Shown here: piece after piece, positions 1 through 7,169 of the stretch
Numbering within the stretch: the stretch's first letter is position 1
Layout of the letters: each line of letters opens with the position of its first letter
NCBI GenBank assembly: GCA_042701975.1
Contig: CP170561.1
Location: forward strand, 1,798,001 to 1,862,000
Direction of reading: 5' to 3'
Length of the DNA stretch: 64,000 bases
From: JAFALK01 sp042701975
GTDB lineage: Bacteria > Pseudomonadota > Gammaproteobacteria > Burkholderiales > Burkholderiaceae_C
Made by a program: the position numbers and the translations under genes
The notes under the pieces: generated by a model
What the model was told of the DNA's origin: nothing
The model's input: the letters and a program-made list of their open reading frames with translations, nothing else
The model's database searches: none

Positions 1-405
1 CAGCCGTTCGCGCACGGCGGCGTCACGCTTCAGGGCCGCCGGCTCGTCGTCGTGGCTGGCGGTGACGACATCGACGCCTAACTGCTGTGCCAAGCTGACG
101 ATTTCCTCCTCGGCCCGGCCGTGGCGCACGACGAGTCCGCCGCCCGGGCACAGCGCGCGCAGCGCGGCATCCAGCTCGACGACGGCGCCATGGATGAACT
201 CCACGCGACGGTCGGCGCGGGGCAGGGGCGAGAGGATGTCCGTGTCGAAGACGAAGCCGCACCAGACCTGCCGCGAGTGGCTCAGCGCCGCATGCAGGGC
301 CGCGTGATCGTCTACGCGCAGGTCGCGGCGCAACCAGACGAGGCTGCGGTGGGTGGGGGAGTGCGGGAGGTGCGGCACGGGGACGTTCGACGGCTGGGCG
401 CCCAT
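1..405 (-). CDS. phrB: deoxyribodipyrimidine photolyase, N-terminal part (runs off left edge)
   Basis: The minus strand reads open from an ATG at 403-405 to the window edge, giving the first 135 residues of a photolyase/cryptochrome protein. The N-terminal signature SLVWLRRDLRVDDHAAL lies at about residues 21-37. It is followed by the expected Rossmann-like antenna domain with WCGFVFDTDIL and VEFIHGAVVELD. The family repairs cyclobutane pyrimidine dimers in DNA with blue light, using FADH- and an antenna chromophore. The FAD and DNA-binding C-terminal domain lies outside the window, so repair activity versus a signalling cryptochrome cannot be decided. The roughly 15-residue Pro/His-rich extension before the first strand may mean that a later start is used. 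Confidence 0.9.
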   Translation of the reverse strand, partial: MGAQPSNVPVPHLPHSPTHRSLVWLRRDLRVDDHAALHAALSHSRQVWCGFVFDTDILSPLPRADRRVEFIHGAVVELDAALRALCPGGGLVVRHGRAEEEIVSLAQQLGVDVVTASHDDEPAALKRDAAVRERL

Positions 406-559
406 CGTATGCGCTGATCGACGGGTGGGTTTTCCCCGGCGTGGCGCGGCCCTCTCTCATCGCGACCGCCAAAGCCCGCTGCGCGCTGCTGCTCGGCGGC
501 CTGCTGGCCGTGGGCGGTGCGGCGCGCCGGCCGCAGCGCCAAAGCCTGATCGACGTCCG

Positions 560-1558
560 TCAGGGCAACTCGCGGCCGCGCGCTGCCTCGTAGATCGCGT
601 ACCAGTCGCCGCGGCTCATCTCGAAGCGCAGCGCATCGCCACAGGCACGGATGCGCGCCGGATCGGCGCTGCCAATGACGGGCTGGATGCGTGCTGGATG
701 CCGCATCAGCCAGGCCAGCACCAGGCCTTCCGTGCTGATGCCGTGCTGGGCGGAGAGGCGCTGCAACAGCGCATGCACCGTCGCATCGCCCGCGTCGCGC
801 GGATGCGCGCCCGAGAAACGGCCCTGCGCCAGCGAACCCCAGGCCTGCAGCTGCACGCCATGGCGCTGCGCATGTTCGAGCGTGCCTGCCCAGGCGAGTG
901 CACCGGGACGCGCAGCGGCTTGCGGGTCGTTGAAGCAGGTGCCGGCCTCGAAGGCGTCCAGGTGCGCCAGGCTCAGCTGCAGCTGGTTGGCGGCCAGCGG
1001 GATGTCGCCGAGCGCGCTGGACAGCCAGGCCATCTGGCCCGCATGCATATTGCTCACACCGAAGTGGCCGACCTTGCCCGCAGTGCGCAGCCGCGCGAAG
1101 GCCTCGGCGATCTCCTCGGGCTGCATCAGCGCATCGGGGCGGTGCAGCAGCAGCAGGTCCAGACGCTCGGTGCCCAGGCGCTGCAAGATGCCTTCAACGG
1201 ATCGCTGGATGTATTCGGCCGACAGCTCATAACGCTTCGGTCCTGCGGCATCGCTGAAGCGGATGCCGCACTTGCTCTGCAGCAGCACGCGGTCGCGCAG
1301 CGAAGGCTGACGCTTCATCAATGTGCCGAACGCCGACTCCGCCTTGCCGAGCGTGTAGATGTCGGCGTGGTCGAAGACCGTGATGCCGATCTCCAGCGCG
1401 CTTTCCACGGCGGCGTGGGCGCGGGCGAGGTCGGCTTCGGAGGTGGGTTCGGCGTTCCAGCCGCCGCCCAGTCCCATGCAGCCGTAGACGAGGCGGCTGG
1501 ACGCGGGCAGGTGCTGCTGGAGAGGATGCTGGCTGAGGTTCATGGGCGGCATTGTCAC
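560..1558 (-). CDS. aldo/keto reductase (YdhF-like)
   Basis: A cytosolic NADPH-dependent oxidoreductase of the aldo/keto reductase superfamily. The TIM-barrel tetrad can be read in order: Asp and Tyr in FDHADIYTLGKAE, Lys in VLLQSKCGI, and His in LDLLLLHRPDAL. The C-terminal part holds the usual cofactor segment (QPVIGSADPARI). Length (332 aa) and the sequence PEEIAEAFARLRTAGKVGHFG fit the YdhF branch. The frame opens with GTG at 1558; ATG codons at 1552 and 1543 are equally possible starts. The physiological substrate cannot be read from the sequence. It lies on the same strand as the photolyase and the acyl-CoA ligase, but the gaps are too wide to call an operon confidently. Confidence 0.88.
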   Translation of the reverse strand: MTMPPMNLSQHPLQQHLPASSRLVYGCMGLGGGWNAEPTSEADLARAHAAVESALEIGITVFDHADIYTLGKAESAFGTLMKRQPSLRDRVLLQSKCGIRFSDAAGPKRYELSAEYIQRSVEGILQRLGTERLDLLLLHRPDALMQPEEIAEAFARLRTAGKVGHFGVSNMHAGQMAWLSSALGDIPLAANQLQLSLAHLDAFEAGTCFNDPQAAARPGALAWAGTLEHAQRHGVQLQAWGSLAQGRFSGAHPRDAGDATVHALLQRLSAQHGISTEGLVLAWLMRHPARIQPVIGSADPARIRACGDALRFEMSRGDWYAIYEAARGRELP

Positions 1559-1582
1559 CGCCCATGCCTCGTTCGCTGACGC

Positions 1583-3229
1583 TCAGGTTCCGCGCAGTTC
1601 GCGGCGCAGGATCTTGCCGACGGCGGACTTGGGCAGGGCCTCGATGATCTGCACGTGCCGGGGCACCTTGTAGCCGGTGAGTTGGGCTCGGCAGTGCTCG
1701 GCCACGTCGGCCTCGGTCACCGTGGCGCCCGCCGTGCGCACGACGAAGAGCTTCACCGCTTCACCGGTCTTGTCGTCCGGCACGCCGATGCAGGCGCACT
1801 CGGCCACGCCCGCACAGGCGCTGGCCACGGCCTCGATCTCGTTCGGATAGACGTTGAAGCCCGAGACGATGATCATGTCCTTCTTGCGATCGACGATCTT
1901 CAGGAAGCCGCGCTCGTCGAACACGCCGACGTCGCCGGTTCGGAAGTAGCCGTCCGGCGTGAAGGCGGCGGCGTTGGCTTCCGGCTTCTCCCAGTAGCCG
2001 CGCATCACGTGCGGGCCCTTCACGCAGATCTCGCCGGCCTCGCCGATACCGACTTCGCGGTCCGAGTCGTCGAGCAGCTTGACGTCGCTGGAGGGCATGG
2101 GCAGGCCCGTGGTGGCGGTGAAGCTCGCGACCGCCTGCGGGTTGAAGGACAGCACCGGGCTGGTCTCCGACAGGCCGTAGCCCTCGCGGATCATGTGGCC
2201 GGTGATGGCCTGCCAGCGCGCCGAGACGGCCGGCACGATGGCCGCGCCGCCACCCGCGGCCAGGCGCAGGCGCGACCAGTCGACCTCGGGCAGCTTGGGA
2301 CACAGGGTCAGGCCGGCGTAGAGCGTGTTCACGCCGGTGATGACCGTGGGCCGCGCCTGCTTGAGCGTCTCGGCGAAGCCGTCCATGTCGCGCGGGTTGG
2401 CCACCAGCCAGTTCTCGGCGCCGATCTGGAAGTAGGTGATGAAGTTCACCATCAACGCGAAGATGTGATACAGCGGAATGGCCGTCACGACGACCTCCTG
2501 CCCGGGTCGCATCGCCGCGGACATGAAGGCCGAGAACTGCGCGCAATTGGCCAGCAGATTGCCGTGCGAAAGCGCCGCGCCCTTGGACACGCCAGTGGTG
2601 CCGCCGGTGTACTGCAGGAAGATCAAGTCATCCGCCGTCAGCGCGACGGGCGTGTGCGCCAGGGCAGCGCCTGCGGCCAGCGCGGCATGCAAGGGCAGGG
2701 CGTTGAGCTTGGAGTCCTGCAGGCGCGCATCGACCGGCGGGCTCGGCAGCTTGCTGTCGGCGGCCAGGCCCAGCGCGGCGGTGACGACGCGCTTGATCGG
2801 CGTGTTCGCGGCGATCTCGGCGAAGACCGGCGTCGAGCCGTTGTAGATCACCAGCAGCTCGGCGCCCGAATCCCTGAGCTGGTGCTCCAGCTCGCGCGGC
2901 GTGTACAGCGGGTTGACGTTCACCTGGATGGCGCCGGCGCGCAGGATGCCCAGGCAGACAATGGGGAAGGCCAGGATGTTGGGCGTCATCACGGCCACGC
3001 GGTCGCCGCGTTTCACGCCCTCGGCCTGCAGCCAAGCTGCGAAGTCGCGCGAGTGGCGGTCCACCTCGGCGTAGCTCAGCTTCTGGCCCAGCGAGTGGAA
3101 GGCCGCGTGATCGGCGTAGCGGCGCATGGCCTCTTCCATTGCGACGGTGACGTTGGCGTGCGACGCTGCCGGGATCTCGGCGGGGATGCCGAAGCTGCGG
3201 TAGCTGGCGAGCCAGGGGCGTTCTTGCAT
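1583..3229 (-). CDS. fatty acid--CoA ligase (AMP-forming, FadD-like)
   Basis: A 548-residue member of the ANL superfamily that activates a carboxylic acid to acyl-AMP and then to acyl-CoA. Visible motifs are the phosphate-binding loop YTGGTTGVSKG at about residues 207-217, the adenine-binding GYGLSETSP, the A8 hinge region DGYFRTGDVGVFDERG with RKKDMIIVSGFNVYP, and the catalytic Lys near the end in PKSAVGKILRREL. Length and motifs fit long-chain FadD enzymes, though chain-length preference cannot be fixed. The start at 3229 is an ATG. It is divergent from an AraC-type regulator across about 190 bp, which suggests, as inference, that the regulator controls it. Confidence 0.9.
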   Translation of the reverse strand: MQERPWLASYRSFGIPAEIPAASHANVTVAMEEAMRRYADHAAFHSLGQKLSYAEVDRHSRDFAAWLQAEGVKRGDRVAVMTPNILAFPIVCLGILRAGAIQVNVNPLYTPRELEHQLRDSGAELLVIYNGSTPVFAEIAANTPIKRVVTAALGLAADSKLPSPPVDARLQDSKLNALPLHAALAAGAALAHTPVALTADDLIFLQYTGGTTGVSKGAALSHGNLLANCAQFSAFMSAAMRPGQEVVVTAIPLYHIFALMVNFITYFQIGAENWLVANPRDMDGFAETLKQARPTVITGVNTLYAGLTLCPKLPEVDWSRLRLAAGGGAAIVPAVSARWQAITGHMIREGYGLSETSPVLSFNPQAVASFTATTGLPMPSSDVKLLDDSDREVGIGEAGEICVKGPHVMRGYWEKPEANAAAFTPDGYFRTGDVGVFDERGFLKIVDRKKDMIIVSGFNVYPNEIEAVASACAGVAECACIGVPDDKTGEAVKLFVVRTAGATVTEADVAEHCRAQLTGYKVPRHVQIIEALPKSAVGKILRRELRGT

Positions 3230-3423
3230 GGTCTTGTCTCCTGATGCTTGTTGCTTTGCTGGAATGGGCTGCGCAGGCGGCGCAAGAATAGGACAACGTG
3301 AGGCTGCCGTCGTGCAGCTGGCGCAAGCGCGGCCATTCTTTCCAGCGTGCTACGGGATGACGAGGTTGCATGCAGCCATGGCTGGGTGAAAATCTGCCAT
3401 TCTCGAAAGCACCCCGCAAGCGA

Positions 3424-4506
3424 ATGTCCGTTCCCGCCCCGCTCATCGCCCAGGAAGCTGCAGCCACCGGCTCGGCCGTGCACACCATGCTGGGCCTGGG
3501 CGCGCTGGTGGCCGAGATGCAGGAGCAGGGCATCTCGCCGCCGGCCCTGCTGCTGGGCACGGGCCTGGAGCCCGAGCAGCTCGAGGACGTGGGGGCGCGC
3601 ATCAGCACGGAGCAGAAGGTGCGGCTGCTCCGCAATGCCATGCGCCTGAGCTCGCAGCCCGATGTGGGCCTGCGGGCGGGCATGCGCCAGCGCCTGTCGG
3701 ACTTCGGCGTGTGGGGCTACGCCCTCGTCAGCAGCCGCAACTTCGGCGATGCGGTGATGCTGGGCGTCAAGCATGTGCGCCTGGCCGGGCCGGTGCTGGA
3801 AAAGCGTTTCCGCATCGAGGGCGGCAGCGCGATCTTCGAGGCGCATGACGTGATGAACCTTGGCGACGTGCTGCCCCTGGCCACGGAGTTCTGGTTCGCC
3901 TCCATCCACAAGCTGGGCACCTGCATCCTCGAGGCGCCCATCCCGTCCCGCAAGTTGCTGCTGCCCTACAAGCGGCCAGCGCATGCCGCGGCCTACGAGC
4001 AGCTCTTCAACTGCACCGTGCTGTTCGATCAGCCGGTGATGGAGTGGCACTTCGATGCGGCCGTGCTGGGGCAGCCCTGCCCGAACGCCAATCCCATCAC
4101 CACGGGCCTGTGCGAGCGCTTCTGCGAACGGCTGCTGGATCCGCTGCTGAATGGGCCGAACGGCAATGGCAGCGAGCTTTCGCGCCAGATCCGCACCGCC
4201 TGCCTGAATGGACGAGGCGATTTCCCGAGTGCTGAAGTCATGGCCGGGCGTTTGGGCTTGTCGGTGCGCACCCTGCACCGGCGCCTGGCGGCCGAGGGCC
4301 TGCAGTACCAGCGCATCCTCGATGAGGTCCGCCACTCGCTGGCCGTGGAGTTCCTGCGCGGCACTTCCTTGTCCGTTGAGCAGGTGGCCGCGCGCGTGGG
4401 CTTCTCGGATGCGTCGAACTTCCGCAAGGCCTTCCGCAAATGGACGGGCAGCACGCCGGCGGATTTCCGCGCCGCGCCCGTTCCCACTGAGCCCGTTCAG
4501 GGATAG
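3424..4506 (+). CDS. AraC-family transcriptional regulator (OruR/ArgR-like type)
   Basis: A cytoplasmic DNA-binding regulator. The N-terminal about 200 residues look like the arabinose-binding-type ligand domain found in many AraC regulators of fatty acid and amino acid catabolism (TMLGLGALVAEMQEQG, RLSDFGVWGYALVSS). The C-terminal 90 residues carry the two helix-turn-helix motifs: MAGRLGLSVRTLHRRLAAEG, then VEQVAARVGFSDASNFRKAF followed by WTGSTPADFR. ATG at 3424 is taken as the start. An ATG at 3370, with GAGG five bases upstream, would add 18 residues. The 3' end overlaps the convergent solute-binding gene by 10 bp. The divergent acyl-CoA ligase gene is its most plausible target. Confidence 0.88.
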   Translation: MSVPAPLIAQEAAATGSAVHTMLGLGALVAEMQEQGISPPALLLGTGLEPEQLEDVGARISTEQKVRLLRNAMRLSSQPDVGLRAGMRQRLSDFGVWGYALVSSRNFGDAVMLGVKHVRLAGPVLEKRFRIEGGSAIFEAHDVMNLGDVLPLATEFWFASIHKLGTCILEAPIPSRKLLLPYKRPAHAAAYEQLFNCTVLFDQPVMEWHFDAAVLGQPCPNANPITTGLCERFCERLLDPLLNGPNGNGSELSRQIRTACLNGRGDFPSAEVMAGRLGLSVRTLHRRLAAEGLQYQRILDEVRHSLAVEFLRGTSLSVEQVAARVGFSDASNFRKAFRKWTGSTPADFRAAPVPTEPVQG

Positions 4507-5219
4507 CGTTCGAGCAGCCGGCGCAACTGGCCGCTGGCCTGCAGCCGCGCAATGGCTGCGTCCACCTGCGCTGTCTTGATCTGGCCCTGGCGCGACACCG
4601 CGCACGCCATCGTCTGTCGCCCCACCAGCAGCGGCGGATGCAGCGGCGCCGTCAACAGCCCGCGGTGGCGCAGGTAGTTGGCATAACGCTGATTCGCCAC
4701 GGCATGCTGGATGCGTCCGTGTTCGAGCTTTTGCAGGTTGTTGCCAGCGCTGGGCGCGTCGTCACGCAAGAAGCTCGGCCCCAGCGCCTGCTCCAGCTCC
4801 GGATAGGCAAAGCCGTTGATCGTGCCGATGCGCACATCCGCCAGGTCCTGGAGCTTGCGCGGGCGCTGCACACGGATCGAGCTCAGCAGCACGTCGGCGT
4901 TGTCGATGAAGGGCGCGCTCCAGTCGAAAGGGCCGGGCAGCCAGGCCGGCGTCAATGCGCAGGCGAGGTCGGCATCACCGCCGATCAGGGCCAGGGCCAG
5001 GCGCTTGCGCGGCAGCACGACGAAGGCGGCCTTGCGGCCCATCTGTTCGGCCAGGGCCAGTCCGAGGTCGCGTTGCAGGCCGTCCACGAGGCGGTCCTGC
5101 ACCATCTGGGCCCAGGGCATTTCGGTGCTCTCATCGACGGCGAAACGCAGGTCCTCCGCGCGCACCGCACCGGCGCTGAAGAGCAGCAGACAACAAAGGA
5201 TCCGGACCAACTGGTTCAT
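4497..5219 (-). CDS. periplasmic solute-binding protein, SBP_bac_3 type
   Basis: A 240-residue protein with an N-terminal signal peptide (MNQLVRILCCLLLFSAGAVR, cleavage near ...RA/ED) followed by a two-lobe binding fold of the amino-acid-binding family. Supporting stretches are LRFAVDESTEMPWAQMVQ, a first-lobe segment DADLACALTPAWLP, and the crossover LADVRIGTINGFAYPELEQ. No ABC permease or ATPase lies beside it. It is therefore either an orphan receptor for a remote transporter or one of the stand-alone SBP-like proteins common in betaproteobacteria. The ligand is unknown. It converges on the AraC gene with a 10-bp overlap of the 3' ends. Confidence 0.8.
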   Translation of the reverse strand: MNQLVRILCCLLLFSAGAVRAEDLRFAVDESTEMPWAQMVQDRLVDGLQRDLGLALAEQMGRKAAFVVLPRKRLALALIGGDADLACALTPAWLPGPFDWSAPFIDNADVLLSSIRVQRPRKLQDLADVRIGTINGFAYPELEQALGPSFLRDDAPSAGNNLQKLEHGRIQHAVANQRYANYLRHRGLLTAPLHPPLLVGRQTMACAVSRQGQIKTAQVDAAIARLQASGQLRRLLERYP

Positions 5220-5412
5220 CTTGAATCCCGGGCTTCAAGCCGGGGCGGCCATTTTGCGCTCGGCGAATTCTCGGTTTGGATGTCCCAAGAACGAGTTCCC
5301 TGAAGTACGTCTTGATGGGGTAACGAAGTCTCAAGACACTTCAGGCCTTCGCTGTCGTCCCAGGAGCGGCGCCGCAATCTCTCCGATGAAGTCCTTGCCG
5401 TGCGGCGGATTT

Positions 5413-5454
5413 GGCCTCCCTCGTGTCACCTTGTTGTGCAACACCTGGGAGGCC
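5413..5454. repeat. interrupted inverted repeat
   Basis: GGCCTCCC at 5413-5420 is matched exactly by GGGAGGCC at 5447-5454, with a further GTGT/ACAC pairing inside. It lies in the 245-bp gap just downstream of the MBL-fold hydrolase gene (minus strand). It could form a hairpin at the end of that transcript, but no T-run follows on either strand, so it is not called a terminator. Nothing else recognisable was seen in 5220-5464. Confidence 0.4.
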
Positions 5455-5464
5455 CGACTCCTTT

Positions 5465-6535
5465 TCAGGCGGCAGACCCCTGCGGCGCGTAACGCCACAC
5501 ACCTTGCTCATCGCGGCGGCGATCGAGCTTGCCTGCCATCCAGAGCATGTTCAGGTGAGCCACCGATTCGCCCATGGCAAAGGTCGTCTGGTGCAGATCG
5601 AGCTTGCGCTTGAACAGCACGGGCAGCAGCTCGGCTGCCGTTTGCGGTGCGCTGGCGCAGGCGGCCATCACCTCGGCCAGGCGTTCGTCGTGGTGGTCGC
5701 GCAATTGCGCGATGCGCTGGTGCAGGCCGGTGAAAGGCTTGCCATGGGCGGGCAGCACCAGCGTTGCGGCGGGCAGGCCATCGAAGCGCCCCAGGGAGTC
5801 GAGATAGAGCTTGAGCGGATCGGCCTCGGGCTCCACATCCACGACCGAGACGTTGGTGGAGATGCGCGGCAGCACCATGTCACCGGAGATCAGCACGTTC
5901 GCGGCTTCGCTGTACAGGCTGATGTGCTCGGGCGAATGGCCGTGGCCGGCAATACAGCGCCAATCACGGCCGCCGATGCGGATCACATCGCCGTCCATCA
6001 GGCGGCGGAAGGCGGGCGGCACGGCCGGCACCATGCCCGGGAAGTAGCTGGCGCGTGCGCGGATCTTGTCCAGCGAGTCGGGATCGGTCAGGCCGTGGCT
6101 GCCGAAGAAGTCTGCCGCCGTGGCGCCGCCCATGCCCACGGTCGAGCTGCTGGCGAGCTTGCCCAGGTGGTAGTCGGTGGCGCTCATCCAGAGGCGGCAG
6201 TTCCACCGGGCGGTGAGCCAGTGCGCCAGGCCGAAATGGTCGGGGTGGAAGTGCGTGACGATCACGCGCAGCACGGGCAGGCCCTGCAGCTGCTCGGCAA
6301 AGACGCGCTCCCAGGCCTCGCGCGTGGGAGGCGAGTCGATGCCGCAGTCGACGATGGTCCAACCCTGCACACCCCCCAGCTCATCGCGCACCAGCCACAG
6401 ATTGATGTGGTCCAGCGCGAAGGGCAGGCCCATGCGCAGCCAGCGCACGCCGGGCTGCAGGTCGAGCACCTCGCCGGCGGTGGGCACTTGCTCGCCCAGC
6501 GGATAGGTCAGTTCGGATTCGCGGGCGTTTGCCAT
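5465..6535 (-). CDS. MBL-fold metallo-hydrolase
   Basis: A 356-residue metallo-beta-lactamase-fold hydrolase. The zinc-binding HxHxDH motif is intact in VIVTHFHPDHFGLAHW, and the downstream ligands are recognisable in CIAGHGHSPEHISLYS and VLPAHGKPFTG. The C-terminal helical extension (RKLDLHQTTFAMGESVAHLN) is typical of a betaproteobacterial branch with uncharacterised thioester or ester substrates. The gene is divergent from a LiuR-like MerR regulator. Only 38 bp separate the two starts, and a repeated ACGT operator sits in that gap, so co-regulation with branched-chain amino acid catabolism is inferred. The reaction is not known. Confidence 0.85.
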   Translation of the reverse strand: MANARESELTYPLGEQVPTAGEVLDLQPGVRWLRMGLPFALDHINLWLVRDELGGVQGWTIVDCGIDSPPTREAWERVFAEQLQGLPVLRVIVTHFHPDHFGLAHWLTARWNCRLWMSATDYHLGKLASSSTVGMGGATAADFFGSHGLTDPDSLDKIRARASYFPGMVPAVPPAFRRLMDGDVIRIGGRDWRCIAGHGHSPEHISLYSEAANVLISGDMVLPRISTNVSVVDVEPEADPLKLYLDSLGRFDGLPAATLVLPAHGKPFTGLHQRIAQLRDHHDERLAEVMAACASAPQTAAELLPVLFKRKLDLHQTTFAMGESVAHLNMLWMAGKLDRRRDEQGVWRYAPQGSAA

Positions 6536-6552
6536 CTACACTGCACTCCAGC

Positions 6553-6573
6553 TTACGTTTACGTCAACGTCAC
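6553..6573. promoter_or_regulatory. probable LiuR-type operator between divergent genes
   Basis: Three ACGT cores occur at exactly 6-bp spacing (6555, 6561, 6567), reading TTACGT, TTACGT, CAACGT. Overlapping imperfect dyads are present, for example TTTACGTCAACGTCA. LiuR-type MerR regulators are known to bind ACGT-containing palindromes. The site ends directly before the regulator's first ATG at 6574, so either the regulator mRNA is leaderless or a later ATG is used. Confidence 0.6.
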
Positions 6574-6975
6574 ATGATGACAGACTCCGGCACCGATTCG
6601 CGCTCCTACACCATCACCGAACTGGCCGCCGAGTTCGACATCACCCCGCGCGCCATCCGCTTCTACGAGGACATGGGCCTGCTGGAGCCGGGCCGGGCCG
6701 GCCGCAACCGCGTCTACGACCACCGCGACCGCACGCGCCTGAAGCTCACCCTGCGCGGCAAGCGCCTGGGCCTGACGCTGCAGGAAATCAAGCAGCTGGT
6801 CGACATGTACGAGAGCGGTTCCGACACGGCGCCGCAGCTCAAGGCCTTCCTGGAAGTGTTGGCCCAGCACCGCCGCCAGCTGGAGCAGCAGCGCGACGAC
6901 ATCGAGGTCACGCTGGAAGAGATCGCCCAGCACGAAGAGCGCTGCCGCGCGCTGTTGGCCACCAAGCGCGGCTGA
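6574..6975 (+). CDS. liuR: MerR-family regulator, LiuR-like
   Basis: A 133-residue regulator. Residues about 11-80 form the MerR winged helix (YTITELAAEFDITPRAIRFY, then RNRVYDHRDRTRLKLTLRGK). A long dimerisation helix follows (FLEVLAQHRRQLEQQRDDIE). There are no metal-binding cysteines at the C-terminus beyond one in HEERCRALL, so it is not a CueR- or ZntR-type sensor. Sequence style and length match LiuR, the regulator of leucine and isovalerate degradation in beta- and gammaproteobacteria. The liu genes themselves begin 21 kb downstream. ATG codons at 6574 and 6577 are tandem. The operator immediately upstream implies autoregulation and control of the divergent MBL-fold hydrolase. Confidence 0.82.
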   Translation: MMTDSGTDSRSYTITELAAEFDITPRAIRFYEDMGLLEPGRAGRNRVYDHRDRTRLKLTLRGKRLGLTLQEIKQLVDMYESGSDTAPQLKAFLEVLAQHRRQLEQQRDDIEVTLEEIAQHEERCRALLATKRG

Positions 6976-7169
6976 ATCCCGCCCCGGCACCGCTGGATTT
7001 GTGCGTTATGCGCAAAAGTCCTCCCCTCGCACAAACGGGCGTGCAGACGTCACGTTCCGACCCTGCTCCCGTATCGGCGTCCTACATCCGCCGATGGTCA
7101 GCCCGCTGATCCTTCTTTAGGCTCGCCCCTAGAAGAACACAAGCCAAGCTGCGGGAAGGGAGGGCGGCC

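Noticed and set aside
441..593. Short plus-strand frame with a signal-peptide-like stretch ALLLGGLLAVGGAA
   Set aside because: No ribosome-binding site, only GTG as start, remainder is Arg-rich without coding character, and it runs into the 3' end of the aldo/keto reductase gene on the other strand.
5413..5454. Terminator for the MBL-fold hydrolase gene
   Set aside because: The inverted repeat has a 26-base spacer and no T-run on the minus strand; listed only as a repeat.
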